A stretch of 64,000 bases of DNA from Liolophura sinensis (taxonomy: Eukaryota > Mollusca > Polyplacophora > Chitonida > Chitonidae), in contig NC_088300.1 of NCBI RefSeq assembly GCF_032854445.1, positions 1,736,001 through 1,800,000 of the forward strand, in the 5' to 3' direction. Of the stretch, positions 13,628 to 25,700 are shown one piece after another. The notes beneath the pieces are model-generated. The model saw only the letters and a list, made by a program, of their open reading frames with translations. It had not been told where the DNA came from and searched no databases. The position numbers and the translations under genes were made by a program. Numbering within the stretch: position 1 is the first letter of the stretch; each line of letters begins with the position of its first letter.

Positions 13628-13651
13628 ATGGCTGCGCGCATGGAGACATGA
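13628..13651 (+). CDS. Short upstream open reading frame in the ARV1 leader
   Basis: An ATG at 13628 opens seven codons (with a second in-frame ATG at 13640) ending in TGA 13649-13651, 36 bases before the ARV1 start. It is in the same frame as ARV1 but separated by the stop. If the transcript begins upstream it would be a minimal uORF. Translation is inferred only. Confidence 0.3.
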   Translation: MAARMET

Positions 13652-13687
13652 ATTCTGCGAGACTGACATTTGAGAGGATCGCTGACA

Positions 13688-13792
13688 ATGTCGTTATCTG
13701 AAGGAAAGACACATCGCTGTATCCAGTGCGGTAGACCAGCGCAAGAACTGTACCACGACTACCAAGCCGATGTCATTAAAATTGCCCACTGT
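13688..13792 (+). CDS. ARV1: ARV1 exon 1
   Basis: Thirty-five codons from the start ATG to the donor tgt|gtaagt. It encodes the first CxxC (CIQC), then ELYHDY and IKIAHC, which fits the ARV1 N-terminal signature. The exon ends in phase 0 with Cys35 as its last residue. Confidence 0.9.
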
Positions 13793-16700
13793 GTAAGTAT
13801 TGTTCTCAAAAGCACAACAACAACAACTTGGATGGTAGTTGCAGAATGTAACTCTGTATCGAGCAACACGCAGTGTTGGGAGAGTTACGGGGAGAAACTC
13901 GTTCTAATGTGCATCTTCACACGCACATTAAATCTTCCCTAGCGTAAATCGATGTCAACCGATATGCTTCCATAATCAACTAACCTGTTCTGAGTCTCAC
14001 CAAACCAAAAACGATGAATGACAACTGCACGAATGTTGTTAATTTCCCAATACCTTCCTATGTTATCTTTTACCGCGTCATCTGCTTGATGCTGCCTTGT
14101 ATAAGAGAAGTGCCCAGTTGTTTGCAGTCTCGAATACTGGGCATGCGGACTGTCATAGCCACAGCACGTACCTATATGGTAAAACGTACACTGTCTCTCA
14201 CGTAGGCCTTCATGTGCCCTGCTTTTTTTTTTCTTTTTTTTTTTTGCTTACGAAAGCCTTAGACTAGTTTAGCATGAGCTGTAAATATCAGAATTGATGG
14301 CATTGCAAATCTTGTCTGCTTCACTGTAAGGGTGAGAAATATTTGGATACAACATAATCATGGCTACTAGTCAGTGTACAGTTACTGTGACTTTGCAACC
14401 ACTGTAGCGTGCATGCCATTGAGGAGTCTGAAACATTGAAACTTAGGAATCTGTTAATATTGAAACTGAGGAATCTGTTAACACTGAAAGAGTACTCACA
14501 GCTGCATAAGGTTGAAACTGAGGAATCTGCTAACACTGAAAGAGTACTTACAGCTGCACAAGGTGGAAGTTGAGAAATCTGTTAACACTGGAAGAGTACT
14601 TACAGCTGCGCAAGGTTGACATTGAGGAATCTGTTAAAACTGAAAGAGTACTCACAGGTGCACAAGGTTGAAATTGAGGAACCTGCTAACACTGAAAGAG
14701 TACTTACAGCTGCACTAGGTTGAAATTGAGGAATCTTTTAACACTGAAAGGGTACTAGGAGGTGCACAAGGTTGAAACTGAGGAATCTGCTAACACTGAA
14801 AGAGTACTCACAGCTGCACAAGGTTGAAACTGAGGAATCTGCTAACACTGAAAGAGTACTCACAGCTGCACAAGGTTGAAACTGAGGAATCTGCTAACAC
14901 TGAAAGAGTACTCACAGCTGGCCAATCATCAGCATTCTCTTTGGTCTCATGAATTGACTACTTGAGGCTTAAACAAAGCAGATTTAATTTACAGAAGATA
15001 GGCCGTTAATATGATTTTACCAAAAGTGAACCTTAAAGCTAAACCACTAAAAATATGGTTCCTAAAGTAGTTTTCCCAATAGATTTAGTAAAAGCTCTTC
15101 TCAGATTGGCCACAAAATAAGTGTGCATAATGTATAAACCAAAATGTTTCAGTTTAACTCTTTAAATTGCTTCAAAGTCCGATTTATTGCATTAGTGTCT
15201 TGTCTATCCACTATAAGAAGCCCACTGACAATCGAGAGCTGATATGTATTAATTTTATGTCACAGCCACTTTCAAGGATAGTGATTGGCCGAATTCATAA
15301 GGGCTTCAACCACGTGGCTATTCTTACTGAATTGCCCTTCAATGCCATGAGTGATGAATTCCATCTTTTTCGCTTTTCAAATCTTTATAGAATTTTAAAA
15401 ATATTTTTCTTTGGTGCTTGTGTCCTATTTCCTTTTTTTCTATGTATGTATAGTTGCAAACTTTATGCTCACTTTAAGCTAAGAAAGTTTTTCTGTTTTA
15501 ACAGAAGTTTAACTCCCCTGTTCTAACAACCTAGGTCAAGTACTGGTTACTGCCATCACTCAACTTGCCGCTGTTTTATCAACCCAGATACTCTTTAGAC
15601 ATGGGTGCTAAAGTTTGAACAGGTACGGAGAATCTGATCGCTTGAGAATTCTCCTGTCAGAAGCATTACTGTGCTATGAAACCACTTGCTAGGAGAGTGT
15701 TTCTCTTTTACGCAGTTAGGGAATCCCTTCTAGGTTTGACACATGTGAAGAATATGAAGGCAAGGGTGAACATGATGGGAAACACAACCATGACAACCCC
15801 ACGAAATGTAATTGAGACAGTTTTTCCTTCTTCAGGTAGGGAATAGTTTTGAAAGTGAGGGATTTTCCACATCCTATTGGCCAATACTGCAATTTTATCC
15901 AAACACGCTTTAAGGCAAATCTGCCTGTTTGGGTTGAAGGAAATTAAATTCTGTGTTTCTGACTCCCTTAGAGCATGAAAGACTTTTATGTTTAGGCCAA
16001 ATGTTAGGTCATGAGTGCAGGAACCTGGTAATGATGATAGTACTACATGTATCATTACCGGTGCTGTATGCCCGTGTCTGTGGGGGATTCCCCAAGGCCT
16101 TGATCCATGAATAGATGACCTGTTTGCGAAAATGAGGCTGTCATGATTTAAAAAGAGATTTGCTAGCAGCCTATAAGAAATCTGCCTCGGAAGCAATGGG
16201 GGTGATGTTTACTTGACCCTATATGTCACTCGAGTCAAGCGTCTCTAATTCTGTCACATGAATAGTTTCAGTGACATCCAAATCTGCAAAAATCACGAAA
16301 TCACCCATTCAGTCCCATATTTTTTTTTTCTCATCTCTTGCTTTTGTGAAGAACTATCATTAATCTTAATTTGGTTGTGTGACCAGTGAAATGCAGTTAT
16401 TATTTTTAGTACTCAGAAATGTCTTTCCTGACATGTACTCCTCATTCATTCCCTGTGTTCTAATTGGTACTCGAAGTACATGTTGGTAATATTAGTCTAG
16501 AAGAGTCAGGTGTGTTCAAGAAATTTTTGGTCTGGCTATAACAACATCATATATTCCCCAAAGTCCATGCAGATCCATTTTGTAAGTCATGTAAATGTTT
16601 ATCGACAAATGCACATATATAGTGATTTATGAAGACGGAAAGTATGGACCATATTACAACATGTCCTGCAATTCCAACATGACCTACTTGTTAACATTTC

Positions 16701-19700
16701 TCTCCCCTTCGTATTCTGAATTGACTTTTTAGGAGCATTGCCAAGGTGTTGTGGATAAATACATAGAGTTTGATCCTGTTGTTATCTTGCTGGATGCATT
16801 CTTGCTGAAGAGGCAAGCTTTCCGACATGTTCTTTATAACACAGATATACAGGTAAGTGCAATCAAGGGAGGCAATGTAGTCAAGACCTGGTAATCAAAA
16901 TTGTCTCCCTTTATTCCATCAAATAATGAGTTGGGATTTATGTATTATTGGTGATTGTCATTAACTGGTACAGAGTTTTGTGTTTTATAGTTGTTAATTA
17001 TAGGGATTAGGCTGTGGTTGAATGGTTAAGGCGCTTTACTCCTTTCAATCCATAGGACACATGAGGTGCAGGTTCAAAACCTGCCCTGGACAGGGCCCCG
17101 CTCGTAGACACCCCCTGCTCTTAGACGCCCAACTAGTACTTCGCTCATTCTTAACATTTGTTGAAGACCACTTGTCTTCCACCAATATTACATGCATGCA
17201 TGTACATCATATGTGGCAAAGTTTGTCAGTATTTTGCCAAAGGTTAGTGGTCACCTATAAAACCAACTGCTAACGTATAAGTGAAAACTTCTTCAATATG
17301 GTGTCAAACATCAATTAGAAAAATAAATGCATTTTTTAATCAGCGCTGCATTGCTACTATTTCCCTCTTGTCAGTCCCACTGGAAGTTGACCCTCGTGTT
17401 CTTGTTATGTGATGCATACACCAAGCTATTCAGGAGCAAGGGAGCTGTCAGTGAAAAACTCAAGCCAGATTATGTCTTTTATTCTGCTCTGGAATGGGAC
17501 TTATATGTGATGTTCTTCATAGCCACAGCTGGTAAGCATTACCTTGTAGGATTGTCGTACAGTGAGTACAGGATGCGTTATCCTGTAGGATTGCTGTATG
17601 ATTGTTATATTTCTAACAAAATTATAATCCTGCATTATTGCAATGATAGGAGATTTAGGATTACCCTAATCTTATCAAGTGTGGTAGTTATTTGTTATCA
17701 ATATTGGATGGCTATACACATGTAAAGTGTGTTAGATGGGTGTCCTAGGATTGCTCCACTTATGTAAAGTGTGTTAGATAGGTGTCCTAGGATTGCTCCA
17801 CTTATGTAAAGTGTGTTAGATAGGTGTCCTAGGATTGCTACAGCTATGTGAAGTGTGGTAGATAGGTGTCCAAGGATTGCTACATTTATGTAAAGTGTGT
17901 TAGATACATGTTACAGGATTGTTCCACTTATGTAAAGTTTGTTAGATAGGTGTCCTAGGATTGCTACAGTTATGTAAAGTGTGTTAGATAGGTGTGCCGT
18001 AGGATTGCTACAGTTATGTAAAGTGTGGTAGATAGGTGTCCAAGGATTGCTACATTTATGTAAAGTGTGTTAGATACATGTTACAGGATTGTTCCACTTA
18101 TGTAAAGTTTGTTAGATAGGTGTCCTAGGATTGCTACAGTTATGTAAAGTGTGTTAGATAGGTGTGCCGTAGGATTGCTACAGTTATGTAAAGTGTGATA
18201 GATAGGTGTCCTAGGATTGCTCCACTTATGTAAAGTGTGTTAGATAGGTGTCCTAGGATTGCTACAGTTATGTAAAGTGTGTTAGATAGGTGTCCTAGGA
18301 TTGCTCCACTTATGTAAAGTGTGTTAGATAGGTGTCCTAGGATTGCTACAGTTATGTAAAGTGTGGTAGATAGGTGTTCTAGGATTGCTCCACTTATGCA
18401 AAGTATGTTAGATAGGTGTCCTAGGATTGCTCCACTTATGTAAAGTGTGTTAGATACATGTTACAGGATTGTTCCACTTATGGAAAGTGTGTTGGATAGG
18501 TGTTCTAGGATTACCCCTTTTATGTAAAGTGTGGTAGATAGGTGTCCTAGGATTGCTACAGTTATGTAAAGTGTGTTAGGTGTTCTAGGATTGCTCCACT
18601 TCTGTAAAGTGTGTTGGATATTTGTTCTAGGATTGCTCCACTTCGGTAACGTGCATTATATAGGTGTTCTAGGATTGCTCCACTTCTGTATAGTGCATTA
18701 GATAGGTGTTCTAGGATTGCTTCACTTATGTAAAGTGCATTAGATAGGTGTTCTAGGAATGGTTCACTTATGTGTGTTAGGTGTTATAGGATTTGCTCCG
18801 CTTGTGTAAAGTGCATTAGGTAGGTGACCTAGGATTGCTCCACTTCTGTAAAGTGTGTTAGATAAATGTTCTAGGATTGCTCCACTTATGTAAAATACAT
18901 TAGATAGGTGTTCTATGATTGCTCCACTTATGTAAAGTGTCTTAGATAGGTGTTCTAGGATTGTTCCAGTAAAGTGCATTGGATAGGTGTTCTAGGATTG
19001 GTTCACTTATGTAAAGTGTGTTGGGTGCTCTAGGATTGGTCCACTTATGTAAAACTGTGTTAGGTGTTCTAGGATTGCTCCACTTATGTAAGGTGCATTA
19101 GATAGGTTTTCTAGGATTGCTCCACTTCTGTAAAGTGCATTAGATAGGTGATCTAGGATTGCTCCACTTCTGTAAAGTGCAGTAGATAGGTGATCTAGGA
19201 TTCCTCCGCTTATGTAAAGTGCATTGGATAGGTGTTCTAGGATTGCTTCACTTATGTAAAGTGCATTAGATAGGTTTTCTAGGATTGCTCCACTTATGTA
19301 AAGTGTGTTAGATAGGTGATCTAGGATTGCTCCACTTATGTAAAGTGTGTTAGATAGGTGTTACAGGATTGTTCCAGTTATGTAAAGTGTGTTAGATAGG
19401 TGTTACAGGATTGTTCTAGTTATGTAAAGTGTGTTAGATAGGTGTTCTAGGATTGGTTCACTTATGCAAACTGTGTTAGGTGTTCTAGGATTGCTCCACT
19501 TATGTAAGGTGCATTAGATAGGTGATCTAGGATTGCTCCACTTCTGTAAAGTGCAGTAGATAGGTGATCTAGGATTGGTTCACATATGTAAAGTGGGTTA
19601 GGTGTTCTAGGATTGCTCCACTTATGTAAAGTGTCTTAGATAGGTGTTACAGGATTGTTCCAGTTATGTAAAGTGTGTTAGGTGTTCTAGGATTGCTCCA

Positions 19701-22700
19701 GTTATGTAAAGTGTGTTAGATAGGTGTTCTAGGATTGGTTCACGTATGTAAAGTGTGTTAGGTCCTCTAGGATTGCTCCACTTATGTAAAGTGTGTTAGA
19801 TAGGTGTTCTAGGATTGCTCCACTTATGTAAAATACATTAGATAGGTGTTCTAGGATTGCCCCACTTCTGTAAAGTGTGTTAGATAGGTGTTACAGGATT
19901 GTTCCAGTTATGTAAAGTGTGTTAGATAGGTGTTCTAGGATTGGTTCACATATGTAAAGTGTGTTAGGTGTTCTAGGATTGCTCCATTTATGTAAAGTGC
20001 ATTAGATAGGTGTTCTAGGATTGGTTCACTTACATGTATGTAAAGTGTGTTAGGTGTTCTAGGATTGCTTCACGTATGTAAAGTGCATTAGATAGGTTTT
20101 GCCAGGTAGGGCTATTCAGCATCTGTAAAGTTGCTTGACAGTGTATAGTGTGGAATTGTTCTTCACCAGTGCCATGTGTTGGACAGATGTTGGTGTGTAG
20201 GATTGTTCTACACCTATGCAGTGTGCTGGACAGGTATTGGTATGTAGGATTGTTCACACCTGTGCAGTGTGTTGGACAGGTATTGGTATGTAGGATTGTT
20301 CACACCTGTGCAGTGTGTTAGACAGGTATTGATATGTAGGATTGTTCCACACCTGTGCAGTGTGTTGGACAGATATTGGTGTGTAGGATTGTTCACACCA
20401 ATGCAGTGTGTTGGACAGGTATTGGTATGTAGGATTGTTCTTCACAAGTGCAGTGTGTTGGACAGATATTGGTGTGTAGGATTGTTCTACACCTATGCAG
20501 TGTGTTGGACAGATATTGGTGTGTAGGATTGTTCGCACCTGTGCAGTGTGTTGGACAGGTATTGGTATGTAGGATTTTTCTACACCTATGCAGTGTTTTA
20601 AGTAGGTGTTATCATGAAACATTCTTCTACCCCTCTAAAGTTGGTAGGTGTTGTTATATAGTATTGCTGTAGAAGCTTTAAAGTTGATAGGTGTTATCAT
20701 ATAGCGTTGCCCTGGAAGCTCTAAAGTTGATAGGTGTTATCATATAGTGTGGCTCTAAAAGCTCTAAAGTTGATAGGTTATCATATAGTGTTGCTCCAGA
20801 AGCTCTAATGTTGATAGGTGCTATCAAATAGCATTGCTCTAGAAGTTCTAAAGTTGATAGGTTATCATATAGTGTTGCTCTAGAAGCTCTAAAGTTGATA
20901 GGTTATTATATAGTGTAGCTCCAGAAGCTCTAAAGTTGATAGGTGTTATCAAATAGCATTGCTGTAGAAACTCTAAAGTTGATAGGTGCTATCAAATAGC
21001 ATTGTTCTAGAAGTTCTAAAGCTGATAGGTTATCATATAGTGTTGCTCTAGAAGGTCTAAAGTTGATAGGTGTTATCATATTGTACTCCTCTAGAAGCTC
21101 TAAAGTTGATAGGTTATCATATAATGTTGCTCTAGAAGCTCTAAAATTGATAGGTGTTATCATATAGTACTCCTCTAGAAGTTCTAAAGTTGATAGGTGC
21201 TATCAAATAGTATTGTTCTAGAAGTTCTAAAGCTGATAGGTTATCATATAGTGTTGCTCTAGAAGCTCTAAAGTTGATAGGTGTTATCATATTGTACTCC
21301 TCTAGAAGCTCTAAAATTGATAGGTGTTATCATATAGTACTCCTCTAGAAGTTCTAAAGTTGATAGGTGCTATCAAATAGCATTGCTCTAGAAGCTCTAA
21401 AGTTGATAGGTGCTATCAAGTAGCATTGCTCTAAAAGCTCTAAAGTTGGTAAGTGTCATGATATAGTATTGTTGTACACCTACAAGGTGGAAGAGACAAA
21501 TGCTATCCTGTAGGATTTCTTTATACATGTAAAGTTCAGTTAAGTAGGTGTTATACTGTAGGATATGCTGTTCAACGCAGTGGTTTTGGTTGGTTGTGAA
21601 ATATAATTTTCAAAGTGTGTTTGACAAGAAGGATTTCAGGTGCAAACCAGTAAAAAACATCTGGCCTAAATCAGTAGTTCAGTATGAATCTTTCACTCAT
21701 TAAATTGTTCAGTTTCAACTGTTTCTTGTTCTATGCCATGTAAAGGCCAATAAAAGTATTTGTCATGGCTTCTCTGTAAATATGGTATTAAAACTATATC
21801 TCAGTCTATGGTTGTTTTGCCATAATTACTATTACAGAGTTTGGCAGATATTGAGTTTTTAACAAGTGCATACTGTCACTGCTTTGGTGTTCTTGTTTTT
21901 TGTTCTCTTTTTTTATCCAGAAATGACCATCTGCGTAGTAACAATGTATGCCTTAGTCTGCCTTGTGTCAAAGCTGTTAAAGCATTCCACTGTATCATTC
22001 AGGTAAGTATTTATATCAGCAGATTTCAGATTTGCCCAATTTGTTTTTGTTTTACATAAAAAATTGAGCCTAAATTGGGCTAAGTAGAGGGATTTCCACC
22101 TGAATACTATTCTATGAGTGAGATTTAGTTATTTTGCTTGGTGACATTACTCCAGACATTTTCTGGTGTGACTTTGCGTGGAAAACCTCTATCTTATTTT
22201 GTGATTTTATGGCTGGAAAACATATTTTGTTATTTAGTAATTTGTTGTGTGACTTTGTGCCTGGAAAACATGTGTAGTATTTTGTGTGTGACTTTGTGCC
22301 TGGAAAACCTGTATAGTAATTTGTTGTGTGACTTTGTGCCTGGAAAACCTGTATAGTAATTTGTTGTGTGACTTTGTGCCTGGAAAACCTGTGTAGTATT
22401 TTGTTGTGTGACTTTGTGCCTGGAAAACCTGTATAGTAATTTGTTGTGCGACTTTGTGCCTGGAAAACCTGTGTAGTATTTTGTGTGTGACTTTGTGCCT
22501 GGAAAACCTGTATAGTAATTTGTTGTGTGACTTTGTGCCTGGAAAACCTGTATAGTAATTTGTTGTGTGACTTTGTGCCTGGAAAACCTGTGTAGTATTT
22601 TGTTGTGTGACTTTGTGCCCGGAAAACCTCTATAGTATTTTGTTATGTGACTTTTTGTGGAAAACGTCTATAGTATTTTGTTGTGTGACTTTGTGCCTAT

Positions 22701-25700
22701 AAAACCAGTATAGTATTTTGTTGTGTGACTTTGTGTCTTTCTGAAGAGCCAAAAATCTATGTAACTATTGCTGTTGATGTTTGTAAGTAGATGCTATTTG
22801 TATTTTGAACATGCTGTGTATCTTCCAGTCCACTCTAACTGGTTTGATGTAAACATACATATGTAGTGTTTGTGAATAATGTTGATATTATTTGTGAGAC
22901 TTTAATACATTTGGGTCGTGTTTTAACAGAGAAGTGCTCAGAGGAACGCTGCTGTCAAACTTTGGGAAGTTGCTGGTGGTGCCTGCCATTTTGTGGGGAC
23001 AGAGTGACAGTCTTCTCTATCTGTGGCTGACTAAGACATTTGTGCTGGGAGCTAATGTCCAGGCAGTGAGAGGTAACTCAATCTACCCAGTTGTTACAGC
23101 CCATTGAAAATCTTTGTTTTTCTTTGTGGTTCCTTACTTGATTATGATATTTCATACAAGGAGATAGGCAAATGTCAGCATTGGCACTGGCCAGTGAAAT
23201 GACCAAGATAATTTTGAAGAGAGCAAAAATGAACGGCTCTAAATTAGAACTACTAAAATTGATGACGTATTAAGATTGATTAATTACTTGTCCACTTGAA
23301 ATGCTATGAAACAATATAACAGCCTGTACGTGGAACAGTCCGCCAGCAGTTTCCTCCCACCATAGTGCTTGCCACCACCCTATAAGTGAAATAGTCCCTG
23401 AATGCAGCGGCATAAAACACCAATCAAATAAATAAACATGTATGCAACAGCCAGACAAGACTTGTATGCACATAAAATGTGGAAAAATGACAGTGTGGCT
23501 GATACCCAGATAAATGGAGTGTTTGGTGACAGTGAATTGGCTGTGACAAATAAGCACCTTTCATGGATTTTAGTGATTCATGGGTATGTATTATCTAATG
23601 ATACAGAGGCAAGATGGGAAATTCAAACCAGGAACAGCCCAGGGAAACCCATGACCATCTGCAGGTTGCAGGCATTACCACATACAACCATAGAGAATGC
23701 CAGCACTGGCTGGACTTGAAATCAGAGCGACCACATTATATGAGAGGCTTCTTGGTCACTGTGCTGCACTATCATGCTAACAACTTGGTCACAGAGTACC
23801 CTGTAAATCTTGTGTATGAGTACATTCAGAATTGAACCCAGTCTTCTTGCATACATACAGAATGTACTGACCTCTCTGCCACCAGATAGAAGAGGTTGGC
23901 ATGAGAACTGAATGAACGACTACACAAGTCACAGACAAATAATTTTATGGGTGAAATATTTTTTTTTAAATGATTTCTCTTCCCAAATAAGGATGTGTGA
24001 AATTAGGAAGTGAATGTGTTGTTGATAGGCTCAAACTGTCAAAATCCATAGAGTGCATGTTATGTTTGAAATACATACGTATATAATATTTGAAGTGTTC
24101 TGATTGTTTTCTGAGGTGAGTTTGAGCTAAGGTATATATTTTGGAAAAGTCAAAGGTTGTAACATTGAATTTAATTTTACTAGGAAGGTGTTGATTTTAA
24201 TTTTGCCAGAGTTGATTTCCTGGAAAATCTGAGATATAAATTTTTGAATGTAATCCACTAAACGTTGCTGAAGGCCACCCATGGAGCTGAGTATGTGGCA
24301 GTGAAAACATTAGATTTTATCAGTTAGCGTTATGTCATCATTGTGCTGTCTTGTGGTTGACATTGATTTTATCTATAAGATCATTTGAGGCCTCTCCAGC
24401 ATTTCTGTCTGCAGGAAACATGCTACCCTTCAGACCTCAGCCTCTGCTGCTACAATTGGTTTCTCGTTTCCAGGGGCAACATGATAAACAGCTCTGTGCA
24501 GGAATTGTGTCAGTTATGTGGACAGACGTCAGCAGTGTATTGTTTATGTGTTATCCGTCACGCGCCCAGCCAGTTGGGAGGCTGATTCATGATACAACAC
24601 AAATGTCATTGCCAGTACAGACTGCAGAGTACTAAAATACTACTCACCCAGTATAAAGCAGATAGCCATTTTATGCTGCTATATGTAATTTTTTTTAAAA
24701 AATGAAAGAAGTGAAGAAAAATGGTTTTACAAAGTGAAAATAGGAAACTACTTCATCTTTGGTGGAATATCAATTGCACTACATATACGTCTAGAGGTTA
24801 GGATTGTACTGCATATATGTTCAGTGGCAAGCTTTGTACTGCATATATGTGCAGTGGCAAGCTTTGTACTGCATATATGTGTAGTGGCAAGCATTGTACT
24901 GCATATATGTTCAGTGGCAAGCTTTGTACTGCATATATGTTCAGTGGCAAGCTTTGTACTGCATATATGTGTAGTGGCAAGCATTGTACTGCATATATGA
25001 GCAGTGGCAAGCATTGTACTGCATATATGTGCAGTGGCAAGCATTGTTTTGCATATATGTTCAATGGCAAGCATTGTACTGCATATATGTGTAGTGGCAA
25101 GCATTGTACTGCATATATATGCAGTGGCAAGCATTGTACTGCATATATGTTCAGTGGCAAGCATTGTACTGCATATATGTGCAGTGGCAAGCATTGTAAT
25201 GTATATATGTGTAGTGGCAAGCATTGTACTGCACATATGTGCAGTGGCAAGCATTGTACTGCATATATGTTCAGGGGCAAGCATTGTACTGCATATATGT
25301 TCAGTGGCAAGCATTGCACTGCATATATGTGCAGTGGCAAGCATTGTACTGCATACATGTGCAGTGGCAAGCATTGTACTGCATATACGCACAGTGGCAA
25401 GCATTGTACTGCATACATGTGCAGAGGCAAGCATTGTACTGCATACACGCACAGTGGCAAGCATTGTACTGAATATACATGTATTGGCAAGCATTGTACT
25501 GCATACATGTGCAGTGGCAAGCATTGTACTGCGGCAAGCATTGTACTGCATATATGTGTAGTGGCAAGCATTGTACTGCATATATATGCAGTGGCAAACA
25601 TTGTACTGAATATGCATGTATTGGCAGTCATTGTACTGCATATATGTGTATTGGCAGTCATTGTACTGCATATATGTGTATTGGCAGTCATTGTACTGCA

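Larger units (their letters stand above)
13793..16732 (+). other. ARV1 intron 1
   Basis: The intron runs from gtaagt to a T-rich acceptor (tgactttttag). It contains A/T runs, a 52-bp minisatellite (about 14425-14922) and an antisense open frame (15708-16196), both listed separately. Confidence 0.85.

Noticed and set aside
21841-22059. Alternative frame across ARV1 exon 4
   Set aside because: It is open but ends in phase 0 at the donor, which would put exon 5 into a frame with an early stop and lose the clear ARV1 motif there.
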